Shown piece after piece: positions 8,000 to 15,521 of a stretch of DNA of 53,890 bases. This stretch comes from Chlamydiia bacterium (GTDB taxonomy: Bacteria; Chlamydiota; Chlamydiia; Chlamydiales; GCA-2402025): the NCBI GenBank assembly GCA_022601395.1, contig JAJACS010000013.1:1-53890 (forward strand). Reading direction: 5' to 3'. Numbering within the stretch: the first letter of the stretch is position 1; each line of letters starts with the position of its first letter. The notes under the pieces are model-generated. The model ran no database searches. It worked only from the letters and a program-made list of their open reading frames with translations, and was not told the origin of the DNA. Both the position numbers and the translations under genes were made by a program.

Positions 8000-8959
8000 T
8001 TATTTAGCCTCTTCTAAATAGCGACCAATCTTGCGGTACTTATTATAGCGATTCTCTGTAAGAGTTTTAGTATCAATCTTCTTAAGCTCTGAACATTTTT
8101 CAACTAGATAAGTTTTCACTTTCTCATAAACTGAATTAGGTTCGTGATGAGCCCCTCCAAGCGGCTCGTCAATAATACTATCAACAATATCTAGCTTCTT
8201 AAGGTCTTCTGCATGTAGTTTTAGAGCTTCAGCAGCCTTATCTTTTGATGCCGCATCTTTCCAAAGAATCGATGCGCAACCCTCAGGAGAAATTACTGAA
8301 TAGTAAGCATGCTCAAGCATTACGATATCATCACTCACACCAATACCAAGAGCACCTCCAGAACAACCTTCTCCGATCAAAAGAGAAAGAATAGGAGTTT
8401 TGATAGCCGCCATTTCCCAAAGGTTTGTTGCGATTGCCCAACCTTGTCCTCTTTCTTCAGCTTCAAGACCAGGGTATGCTCCCGGAGTATCAATGATTGT
8501 AAGAACAGGAAGGTTAAATTTCTCAGCAAGCTTCATGACTCTTAAAGCTTTTCTGTATCCTTCTGGATACATCATACCGAAGTTTCTGTATAAGCGTGAT
8601 TCAGTGTCACTGCCTTTCTCTTGTGCAATTACCATAAACTTCTGGTCTTCGATCATTGCAAATCCTGCAATAACAGCATGATCGTCTCTGTAGAGACGAT
8701 CACCATGAATTTCTTCAAACTCACTGCAAATATGCTTAATGTAATCCAGAGACTTTGGTCTTTCAGGATGACGACAGATCATGATTCTTTCCCAAGAAGA
8801 AAGTTTGGAATACACATTCTTCTTCAGATCATCAAGCTTCTTTTCAAGCTTTTGAATCTCGTCATCAGACCATATTGTGTTTTCCTCATTCTGCTCTTTG
8901 AGCTGCTTGAGAGTCTTTTCGTATTCGTAAATTTGCTTTTCATGATCTAACATATTCAT
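8000..8959 (-). CDS. accA: Acetyl-CoA carboxylase carboxyltransferase alpha subunit
   Basis: Alpha half of the carboxyltransferase that makes malonyl-CoA for fatty-acid synthesis. At 319 residues it is the usual length. It has the N-terminal coiled part (EKTLKQLKEQNEEN) followed by the crotonase-like core with MVIAQEKGSD, IIDTPGAYPG, IGEGCSGGALGI and YSVISPEGCASILWKD. The SD AGAGGA lies 6 bases before the ATG. The beta subunit is not in the window. It starts 10 bases after the transpeptidase gene, so the two are likely co-transcribed. Confidence 0.97.
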   Translation of the reverse strand: MNMLDHEKQIYEYEKTLKQLKEQNEENTIWSDDEIQKLEKKLDDLKKNVYSKLSSWERIMICRHPERPKSLDYIKHICSEFEEIHGDRLYRDDHAVIAGFAMIEDQKFMVIAQEKGSDTESRLYRNFGMMYPEGYRKALRVMKLAEKFNLPVLTIIDTPGAYPGLEAEERGQGWAIATNLWEMAAIKTPILSLLIGEGCSGGALGIGVSDDIVMLEHAYYSVISPEGCASILWKDAASKDKAAEALKLHAEDLKKLDIVDSIIDEPLGGAHHEPNSVYEKVKTYLVEKCSELKKIDTKTLTENRYNKYRKIGRYLEEAK

Positions 8960-8969
8960 GAGAAATCCT

Positions 8970-10013
8970 CTAGTTTGAAGCTGCTAGCTCCAGCTCTTCT
9001 ACAGCAGTGCCTGGCAACTTAGCTTCATTAATCGTTTTAACTATTTGTATTGTAGTAGGCTTTGTAATCACAATGGAGAACAACTCCTCTATATCCTCTT
9101 GGTAAAGAAGGATACACCCACTACTTACGTACTGACCGATAGACTCTCTATGTTCTTCAAGCTCACCAGTCGTTTCATTTCGATTCCATGGAGCTCCATG
9201 GATTCCGTAACCTTTAATCATAGCAAGAGTGTTGTCTTCCTCTCCTACATATGGGATCCATCTGGTACCAAAAATCGAAATCATTTCAATCTTGGAATCC
9301 TTATGATACCCCTCTACACCTTCTTTATAAATCGCAATCTTCTCACTTAACTTAAATGTTCCGAGTGGAGACAGGCAGCCTGATTGAGCGCTGTTATCCA
9401 ACTTTCCACATCCACATTTGTAAGTTCTTACGAAATATCTTTTATCCTTCTCTACATCATGGGCATAAAACCACATCTTATGCTTGGATAAGTCTACCAC
9501 CAAGTGGAACTCTAAATCTACATCAGGTGATAGTACATTAAACCTATCCCCCGTAGAGACCTTTTGGGTGTAGTAGTCAGTCTTTCCATTCAAACTTCTC
9601 GCTATAAAATGACGTGAAGTTGAGAAGTGTGACGCATAATCCGCTATCCAAGCAGGTCTTCCCTGTAACCAGGAAACTCTTCCTTTGTAACTCACCGTTT
9701 CAACAAAGGGAAACTTGCTTTGCCCGAGTGTAAAGAACCTATTCACATTGTTCACAAGCTCGTATTTAGACTCTTCCGTTGTCGCTATAGAGTCCAACTC
9801 ATCTACTTCTACAGCTCTATCTTCAGGCTCTTGCGAAATCACTCCGCGATAATCTTCTTCTTTTGAAACAGGCTCTGCTTTATCTGCAGATTCTTCATCT
9901 ACTAGTTCTTTTGCTATTACCGCATTTGTTTTTTGTTTCTTCATCTTTCCCAAAACACCGACAAGTGCAAACAAAACAACGGCTGCTATCGCAAATATTC
10001 TAATAAAAGACAA
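8970..10013 (-). CDS. Membrane-anchored L,D-transpeptidase (YkuD domain)
   Basis: 347 residues with an N-terminal membrane anchor (about 3-22), an acidic linker, and a YkuD-type domain from about 165. That domain starts with VVDLSKHKMWFYA and contains SPLGTFKL, GIHGAPWN (H272) and VSSGCILL (C300). YkuD enzymes make 3-3 peptidoglycan cross-links or attach proteins to peptidoglycan. The usual S-H-G-C-x-R core is here S-S-G-C-I-L, so the His and Arg of the motif are replaced. The start is TTG with a strong SD GGGGAGG 5 bases upstream; the first in-frame ATG lies after the membrane segment. It sits between accA and the hypothetical gene, where I know of no such gene in C. trachomatis. Confidence 0.85.
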   Translation of the reverse strand: MSFIRIFAIAAVVLFALVGVLGKMKKQKTNAVIAKELVDEESADKAEPVSKEEDYRGVISQEPEDRAVEVDELDSIATTEESKYELVNNVNRFFTLGQSKFPFVETVSYKGRVSWLQGRPAWIADYASHFSTSRHFIARSLNGKTDYYTQKVSTGDRFNVLSPDVDLEFHLVVDLSKHKMWFYAHDVEKDKRYFVRTYKCGCGKLDNSAQSGCLSPLGTFKLSEKIAIYKEGVEGYHKDSKIEMISIFGTRWIPYVGEEDNTLAMIKGYGIHGAPWNRNETTGELEEHRESIGQYVSSGCILLYQEDIEELFSIVITKPTTIQIVKTINEAKLPGTAVEELELAASN

Positions 10014-10260
10014 TGTTGCCTCCCCTTCTTTGAAGCGGCAATATTAAACTCATTCTTTTATATAGATTTAATAAGGGGATATAATATCAAAAAACCCATT
10101 AAAAATCAAAAAGTTGGTCTAATACTACATTCAATTTAAAAATTTAAATTATAGTTCCAAGTGCACAGGGAATCTATTCCCGTGCCGCTTGCTATAGTAG
10201 CTACTATGATTCAAAAAATCTACTGTATTGAGCTAGTTTTTGAAAAGGAAATCTAGAATC
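10014..10260. other. Non-coding gap with hairpins upstream of the transpeptidase gene
   Basis: No gene is seen here. The gap holds a GC-richer hairpin at 10163-10185 (GCAC, bulged A, GGGAAT pairing with ATTCCC and GTGC) and a perfect 14-base palindrome at 10194-10207 (ATAGTAG/CTACTAT). The rest is very AT-rich. No T-run follows the hairpin on either strand, so it is not a clear terminator. It lies where the leader of the minus-strand transpeptidase gene could be. Confidence 0.5.
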
Positions 10261-11745
10261 TTATTTTAAACAGACATTTAAAATTTCTTTAGGATGAATA
10301 GGAAGCGCTAAAAGAAAGGTGGCGCCCCAAAAGTGATCTTTTCCAGCAAGTGGGATAATCTGCATGTCCCCTTTAGCGCTCGATGAAAGCGAGAGAATAT
10401 CTTCTCCACTTTTAAATAGAGTGTCACAGGCTTTACCTTCATACCTGTTCAAAGAACTTGGAGATAAGTGATACATGTTATCAACAATCGCTTTATCAGC
10501 TTTCACAAATAGTACTATGTTCAAATCTTCAGCGGTTTCTAAGTCTACACGCTCAAGATCAAAAGTAACTGTCTCTTTTTTTGCAGAGCAAGAAATATGC
10601 AGCCAAGTATTACCAGGACTAAGAACATTACTCTTTGGGTCAACTGTCTTAGAAAAACCAGAAAAGAAGAATGAGTCAGGCTCATTCTTAATCTCAACGT
10701 CCCTAAAGCATCGCTCTTTTAAAAGAGGCGTACGGTATATGCCAAAGTTTTGCATTTGACCAAGTGGATGATAATGGGGCCCAACTGATACAACTTCAAT
10801 AGACGACTTTCTATAACTGGCAAAACTTGTACCTGCTCCAGAAACCGTACATTTGAGAGAAACATCATTATAAGAATATGCTCCATACCCTAAAGTTGCC
10901 ACTTTATTAGACTCAGGGTCCATCGCTTCTAAATTGCAGTGCACGCTCTTTCCCTGCAATAAACCTTCTATATAGTCTTCGAAAAGCTCATAGAAATAAG
11001 AAACCTTGTCTTGCTCAATAGAGTTCATCTTCAGCTTAATAGAGTATAGCGCATTTGAAAACTCTGGAAGAGAAGACACCTGTGTAGAAAATTTAAACAG
11101 TATCGCATGTAGATAGTAGAAGCTCTCTAAAGAAAATTCATTTTCTCTTGTCCAAAGACTTTTTGGAAAACTCCCCTGCTCATCAAACAGTTTTAAATGC
11201 CACTGACTTGCCAAGAGCACCTGATGTAGTAAAGCTTTGTCATTTCTTAAAACACAAATAGCACCAAGAAGAAGTAAACATTCCGCTCCTTCTACAATGC
11301 TTGGAATGTGATTGCTTGCAAGCACTCCTCCATGATCTCTGTAAAACACGCCCTGTTTACTATGAGTAAAATGCACCTCATCAACCTGGTAACCAAGTAG
11401 CGTCAAAAGGAAAGCTTTATACGTTAGTCCAAGCTGCCAATCAACTTCTCCAAAACTAAGCAGCTTTTCAATAAGGGGATATAAACTATCTCGTGCTTTC
11501 TCGCTATCCATAGAAGAAGGCTTTAAAAGATAAAGAGTCAGAAAACTTCTACAAAACGATATGTAGTCTTTTCTACTCTCAATAGAAAGTAAAAAACACC
11601 TATCAATACGAGTCATAAAAGACTCTATTGATAGGTGCTTTTCATTAACTTTAGTTCGAATATCCTGTTCCCAGCTATCTGCACTCAGAGTTGCATGATG
11701 TTTAGAATTTTCAACGTCATCTATAGGCATATGGCATTTTCTCAT
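10261..11745 (-). CDS. Chlamydia-type conserved hypothetical protein
   Basis: 494 residues with no domain I can name. It lies between the HU-type gene and accA, the position of CT266 in C. trachomatis, so it is probably that ortholog. The first half is helical and Leu-rich. The second half is beta-like and ends in a short hydrophobic ATFLLALPI segment. There is no signal peptide. The ATG at 11745 has a poor SD; the ATG at 11730 has GAGAA upstream and could be the true start. Confidence 0.75.
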   Translation of the reverse strand: MRKCHMPIDDVENSKHHATLSADSWEQDIRTKVNEKHLSIESFMTRIDRCFLLSIESRKDYISFCRSFLTLYLLKPSSMDSEKARDSLYPLIEKLLSFGEVDWQLGLTYKAFLLTLLGYQVDEVHFTHSKQGVFYRDHGGVLASNHIPSIVEGAECLLLLGAICVLRNDKALLHQVLLASQWHLKLFDEQGSFPKSLWTRENEFSLESFYYLHAILFKFSTQVSSLPEFSNALYSIKLKMNSIEQDKVSYFYELFEDYIEGLLQGKSVHCNLEAMDPESNKVATLGYGAYSYNDVSLKCTVSGAGTSFASYRKSSIEVVSVGPHYHPLGQMQNFGIYRTPLLKERCFRDVEIKNEPDSFFFSGFSKTVDPKSNVLSPGNTWLHISCSAKKETVTFDLERVDLETAEDLNIVLFVKADKAIVDNMYHLSPSSLNRYEGKACDTLFKSGEDILSLSSSAKGDMQIIPLAGKDHFWGATFLLALPIHPKEILNVCLK

Positions 11746-11780
11746 TCATCATGAATTTCAGGAAATTCTCACGATGATCG

Positions 11781-12107
11781 TTATAAGGATGAGAACTCAC
11801 CTGCTCGTTCTTCTGAATTTTCCCCTTCAATCACTCTCTTCATTCTTTTTCCAGGTGTAAACTTAACTGCTTGTCTCGCAGGGATTACAATAGGAACAGA
11901 AGCATTCTTAGGATTTCTTCCGATCTTCTGTTTTCTTTGTACAACTTCAAAAACTCCAAAGTCTCTAAACTCTAGACGGTCCCCTTGTGAAAGACAATCT
12001 GTCATTGTATCAAGAAAGGCTTGGATGATACCTCTTACATCATTTGGATGCATTCCTTTCTTTTGTGAGATAATTTGTATGAGTTTCTTTTTAGTCATTG
12101 TCGCCAT
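11781..12107 (-). CDS. HU/IHF-family DNA-binding protein
   Basis: Histone-like DNA-bending protein of 108 residues. MTKKKLIQIISQKKG matches the family N-terminus. RLEFRDFGVFEVVQRKQKIGRNPKN carries the beta-arm with the RNP tip, and VKFTPGKRMK is the typical end. I place the start at the ATG at 12107 because GGGAGAAGG lies 2-10 bases upstream; a longer frame to 12143 has no such site. A C-terminal extension (GENSEERAGEFSSL) follows the core. It matches the single chlamydial IHF/HU gene by position and probably shares a transcript with the following hypothetical gene. Confidence 0.92.
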   Translation of the reverse strand: MATMTKKKLIQIISQKKGMHPNDVRGIIQAFLDTMTDCLSQGDRLEFRDFGVFEVVQRKQKIGRNPKNASVPIVIPARQAVKFTPGKRMKRVIEGENSEERAGEFSSL

Positions 12108-12224
12108 AACCTTCTCCCTGGTTGAGCTCAGAAAGCAAACCAATTTGTTTTCCTCTAGTAAAATCCCATTGTTGTATCATATTGATTTTCAGACAAGTCC
12201 TTTTTTAGAAGAACGTCATTTTTT

Positions 12225-13505
12225 TTAATTAGAGGTTACTTCGATTAGCATTTTTCGCTTCTTTCCAGCACTTACAAGTAAAAACTCACCGCCGATCAAA
12301 TCTGCCTTCTCAAGCATAAATGCGGGGTCTTCTACTTTTTTATTATTTAAGTAAGCGCCACCATTTTTAATGAGTCTAACAGCTTCACCTTTAGACTGAA
12401 GAAGTTCAGCAGAAACAATCACTTCTACATATTTTTTTCCCACAACATCGTTAACTTTAAGAGATGCGGAAGGAATATCTTCTTTAATTTCCTTTAAAGT
12501 ACTTAAATCTAGAGTTGCTGTCGATCCGGGAGATGCTGCTTTTGTTACTTTTATCGCAGTTTGCAATCCTTCTTCTTTATGAACAAACCTAGTCACTTCT
12601 TCAGCAAGACGTTTTTGCGCTGCGTTCGGTGGCAGAGTGCCATCTTCCATTTGCTTTTCCATTTCTTCGATTTCTTCAATATCTATGAAAGTCAACATCT
12701 TTAGAAGATTGATTACATCAGCATCAGCTACTCTATAAAGATACTGATAGAATCTATAAGGGGAGCAAAGATCTTGAGATAGCCATAATGCTCCACCTTC
12801 AGACTTACCAAACTTTTGACCGTCACTTCTTGTTAGAAGAGGAAAAGTCATTCCGTGAACTGAATCGCCTGTTTCCTTTTTCGTGTAATCCATACCAGCT
12901 GTGATATTTCCCCATTGATCGCTTCCCCCTATTTCAAGGCAAACGTCGTGTTCCTTATATAGGTAGCAAAAGTCATAGGCCTGCAGGGTCTGGTAGCTAA
13001 ACTCTGTAAAACTCATTCCCTCTTCTGACTGAAGACGGGCTCTTACACTTTCCTTTCCAAGCATCGAGCCGATTCTAAACTGCTTACCCACATCTCTTAA
13101 AAAATCAGTGAATGAAATCTTGGAGAACCAGTCATCATTATTTAGCACCAAGGGTTTAGCTGTAGGATGGTCAAAATCTAGAAAATTCTCCAGCTGCTTT
13201 TTGATCGAAGAAACATTGTGCTTAAGAAGTTCCTTTGTAAGAACGGGTCTTTCCTTGCTTTTTCCTGAAGGGTCTCCTATTTTTCCCGTAGCCCCACCTA
13301 AAAGGACGACTGGAGTATGGCCGAACTTTTGAAACCAGGTAAGGGCAACAATTCCGACAAGATTCCCAAGATGTAGAGATTCTGCTGTTGGATCGAAGCC
13401 TATATAGAACTTAAGAGGCTTATCTGCTCTTTTGATCAGCTCATCAGATGTGAGAGCATCTATAAAGTTTCTTTTTTTAAGATGTTTGATAATGTTTTCA
13501 TTCAT
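12225..13505 (-). CDS. tyrS: Tyrosyl-tRNA synthetase
   Basis: Charges tRNA-Tyr. The 426 residues contain the class I HIGH-like site HLGN (46-49), GGATGKIGDPSGKS, QAYDF, GGSDQWGNI and the KMSKS equivalent KFGKS. A C-terminal S4-type RNA-binding segment carries SKGEAVRLIKNGGAYLNNKKV-like sequence. This is the bacterial TyrRS type. No T-box leader or other regulatory RNA is evident upstream. The small basic gene lies 49 bases upstream on the same strand. Confidence 0.97.
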   Translation of the reverse strand: MNENIIKHLKKRNFIDALTSDELIKRADKPLKFYIGFDPTAESLHLGNLVGIVALTWFQKFGHTPVVLLGGATGKIGDPSGKSKERPVLTKELLKHNVSSIKKQLENFLDFDHPTAKPLVLNNDDWFSKISFTDFLRDVGKQFRIGSMLGKESVRARLQSEEGMSFTEFSYQTLQAYDFCYLYKEHDVCLEIGGSDQWGNITAGMDYTKKETGDSVHGMTFPLLTRSDGQKFGKSEGGALWLSQDLCSPYRFYQYLYRVADADVINLLKMLTFIDIEEIEEMEKQMEDGTLPPNAAQKRLAEEVTRFVHKEEGLQTAIKVTKAASPGSTATLDLSTLKEIKEDIPSASLKVNDVVGKKYVEVIVSAELLQSKGEAVRLIKNGGAYLNNKKVEDPAFMLEKADLIGGEFLLVSAGKKRKMLIEVTSN

Positions 13506-13554
13506 GACATAACCTCAGGTATGCCACGATTTTACAAGCACATGCTAAGAATGT

Positions 13555-13890
13555 CTATTTATTTTCGACATCTACGACCAAGTCTTTTTCAGCCCCTTCA
13601 ACAAGCTTTCCCTTTAGTTTTATAGCAAAAGTAGAAACTTTTTGAGAGATACTTGCTGTGTTTTGATTCTCATCAAACAAGGAGATTGACTTCGATTTAA
13701 GAGTTACTCTCTGCATTGCATGACGAGAAATCCACCTATGGATCTCTGTGATCTTTCTGTTGAGAGCTTGTTGCGTGATTTCTTCGTCAATTTTTTCGAA
13801 ATGCCTTTTTAACTTCTCTCTAACTTTTTTCGTTTTTAAGCTCTCTTCGGCAATGTTTTTCTTGCTGTTTTTATGACTTTTTTCTTCCAC
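13555..13890 (-). CDS. Small basic hypothetical protein
   Basis: 111 residues, rich in Lys and Glu, with a likely coiled N-terminal half (EESLKTKKVREKLKRHFEKIDEE region) and a more beta-like C-terminal half. No family is recognised. The start is GTG at 13890 with AAGGA 8 bases upstream. It is upstream of tyrS on the same strand. A perfect 14-base palindrome (13947-13960, ATTCTATATAGAAT) lies in the divergent gap between this gene and rpiA. Confidence 0.6.
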   Translation of the reverse strand: MEEKSHKNSKKNIAEESLKTKKVREKLKRHFEKIDEEITQQALNRKITEIHRWISRHAMQRVTLKSKSISLFDENQNTASISQKVSTFAIKLKGKLVEGAEKDLVVDVENK

Positions 13891-14057
13891 TGCAAATCCT
13901 TAATGTATAGAAATGCGAACGCTCAAATCAAGTGTACGCACTCACCATTCTATATAGAATCTGATTATAAATCAAAGAGATCTTTTGATGTTAAAGTGGT
14001 GAAATGTATCGCATTTATAGTAAACTTACTTGTCATGAATCCTACAATTTTAGAAGA

Positions 14058-14076
14058 TAAGGCATAAGGAGCCTTA
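14058..14076 (+). promoter_or_regulatory. Hairpin holding the rpiA Shine-Dalgarno in its loop
   Basis: TAAGGC (14058-14063) pairs with GCCTTA (14071-14076) around a 7-base loop ATAAGGA, which contains the SD. The rpiA ATG follows at 14080. A small stem around the ribosome-binding site could tune translation; this is visible pairing only, with no known regulator. Confidence 0.4.
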
Positions 14077-14079
14077 ATT

Positions 14080-14760
14080 ATGACACTGGATAATTGCAAA
14101 AAACTCGCTGGTATAAAAGCTGCTGATCTTATTGAAGACGGTATGCTTGTTGGCATTGGAACTGGATCTACCGTCTTTTTTTTTATTGAGAGACTGATAG
14201 AAAGGTGTAAAGAAGGCCTTTCTATCTCTGCCGTATCAAGTTCCGAAAGGTCAACAAAGCAGGCTAAAGAAGGTGGCATTGTATTTAAGGATATTAACAC
14301 CATAACAAAGATCGATTTAACTGTAGACGGGGCTGATGAGATTGATCACACCGGCCGCATGATCAAAGGTGGCGGAGGAGCTCTCCTTAGGGAGAAAATT
14401 CTCGCATCAACAAGCACATCAACAATTATTATTGTGGATGAGACGAAAACATGTGAAAAGCTTGGAAAACAAAAGCTTCCTGTCGAAATCGTTCCTTTTG
14501 GAATTGATGCTACGATCTATAAAATCAACCAACAGGGATACAAAGGCGTCGTACGAAAAAACAGCGATGGCTCTATATATTACACAGACAATGACAACAT
14601 CATATATGACATCTATTTTGAACACCTTCTAGAAGAACCTGAAGCTGATCATTTAAAACTAATTAATATACCAGGTGTTGTAGAAACAGGTTTCTTTTTC
14701 AATCTGGCAAAAAAAGTGATCATCGCATTTGAAGATGGTCACATTGAAGAGAGGAACTAA
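14080..14760 (+). CDS. rpiA: Ribose-5-phosphate isomerase A
   Basis: Interconverts ribose 5-phosphate and ribulose 5-phosphate in the pentose phosphate pathway. The 226 residues are the family length. Motifs visible are GIGTGSTVFFFI, the TVDGADEID segment with catalytic Asp/Glu, KGGGGALLREKI and the KLPVEIVPF segment. The SD AAGGAG lies 9 bases upstream. The next gene begins 2 bases after its stop, so the pair is an operon. Confidence 0.96.
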   Translation: MTLDNCKKLAGIKAADLIEDGMLVGIGTGSTVFFFIERLIERCKEGLSISAVSSSERSTKQAKEGGIVFKDINTITKIDLTVDGADEIDHTGRMIKGGGGALLREKILASTSTSTIIIVDETKTCEKLGKQKLPVEIVPFGIDATIYKINQQGYKGVVRKNSDGSIYYTDNDNIIYDIYFEHLLEEPEADHLKLINIPGVVETGFFFNLAKKVIIAFEDGHIEERN

Positions 14761-14761
14761 A

Positions 14762-15178
14762 ATGACATCAGATCTTATACCAGTGACTTTCCATAAAATC
14801 ATGCAGGCAAAGTCATATACTGTATTTGTCCTTAGTGCACTCAGTAAAAATTTTGCAATTTACACTGACTCTAAGGTCGGACAAAACATCCAAATGCTTC
14901 TCACAGATAAGGAAAAGCCAAGGCCCTATACTCATGATCTTTTCAACAATGTTCTGCAGGGCTTTGAAATTAAATTGCTTCAGACTGTCATCTATGACGT
15001 AAAGGACACTGTGTATTTTGCAAGGCTCTTTGCAGAGCAGACTATTGATAGTAAAAAGCACATTCTAGAGCTTGATGCAAGACCAAGCGATTGCCTCACT
15101 CTTGCACTAATGAATAACATACCTATTTTCTGTAAAAAGGGTGTCGTAGAAAATCTTGTTGAAATACAAGATTACTAG
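14762..15178 (+). CDS. Bifunctional nuclease-family (DUF151) protein
   Basis: 138 residues. The family signature LDARPSDCLTLALMNNIPIFCKKG is spread over about residues 101-125, preceded by YTDSKVGQNIQML. Family members have been described as dual DNase/RNase, but the role in Chlamydiae is unknown to me. I start at 14762 because GAGAGGA lies just upstream and the frame then opens with MTSDLIPV; the longer frame is read through the end of rpiA. It overlaps the convergent ptsH gene by 4 bases at a shared CTAG. Confidence 0.85.
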   Translation: MTSDLIPVTFHKIMQAKSYTVFVLSALSKNFAIYTDSKVGQNIQMLLTDKEKPRPYTHDLFNNVLQGFEIKLLQTVIYDVKDTVYFARLFAEQTIDSKKHILELDARPSDCLTLALMNNIPIFCKKGVVENLVEIQDY

Positions 15179-15459
15179 TACCTGATATTGAATTTACCTT
15201 TGGCAAGGTTTTGTATTGCTTCAACTGCTTGTTGAGCATCCTCCCCCTCTGCTTCAATGCGTATTTTAGCTCCTTTTGCAGCAGCTAGCATCAATATTCC
15301 AAGAAGAGATTTCGCGTTTACAGCATAATCCTGATAGTTGAGCATGATAGAGCTTTTAAACGTAGAAGCACATCTAACAAGCTCTGTCGCAGGTCTTGTA
15401 TGAAGACCTTTATCGTTCATAATAGTAAATATGTCTTTAACTGTTTTTTTCTTACTCAT
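15175..15459 (-). CDS. ptsH: HPr phosphocarrier protein
   Basis: 94-residue HPr. The phosphorylated histidine is H20 in KGLHTRPATEL, and the regulatory serine equivalent is S51 in NAKSLLGIL. In Chlamydiae HPr is thought to serve regulatory rather than sugar-uptake roles, and no enzyme I gene is in the window. The start is taken at the ATG at 15459; a GTG four codons upstream is the alternative. Its 3' end overlaps the nuclease-family gene. Confidence 0.92.
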   Translation of the reverse strand: MSKKKTVKDIFTIMNDKGLHTRPATELVRCASTFKSSIMLNYQDYAVNAKSLLGILMLAAAKGAKIRIEAEGEDAQQAVEAIQNLAKGKFNIRY

Positions 15460-15521
15460 GATCCACTTCACAATGTGTAGCTAGAGGAATACCTTATAAT
15501 TGTTTTTTCATCAATCATTTT

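Noticed and set aside
10163..10185. Hairpin as a terminator of the hypothetical gene
   Set aside because: No T-run on either strand and it lies about 75 bases past the stop; listed only as a structural element.
13506..13554. T-box or other riboswitch before tyrS
   Set aside because: The gap is only 49 bases and shows no specifier stem, antiterminator or T-box sequence.
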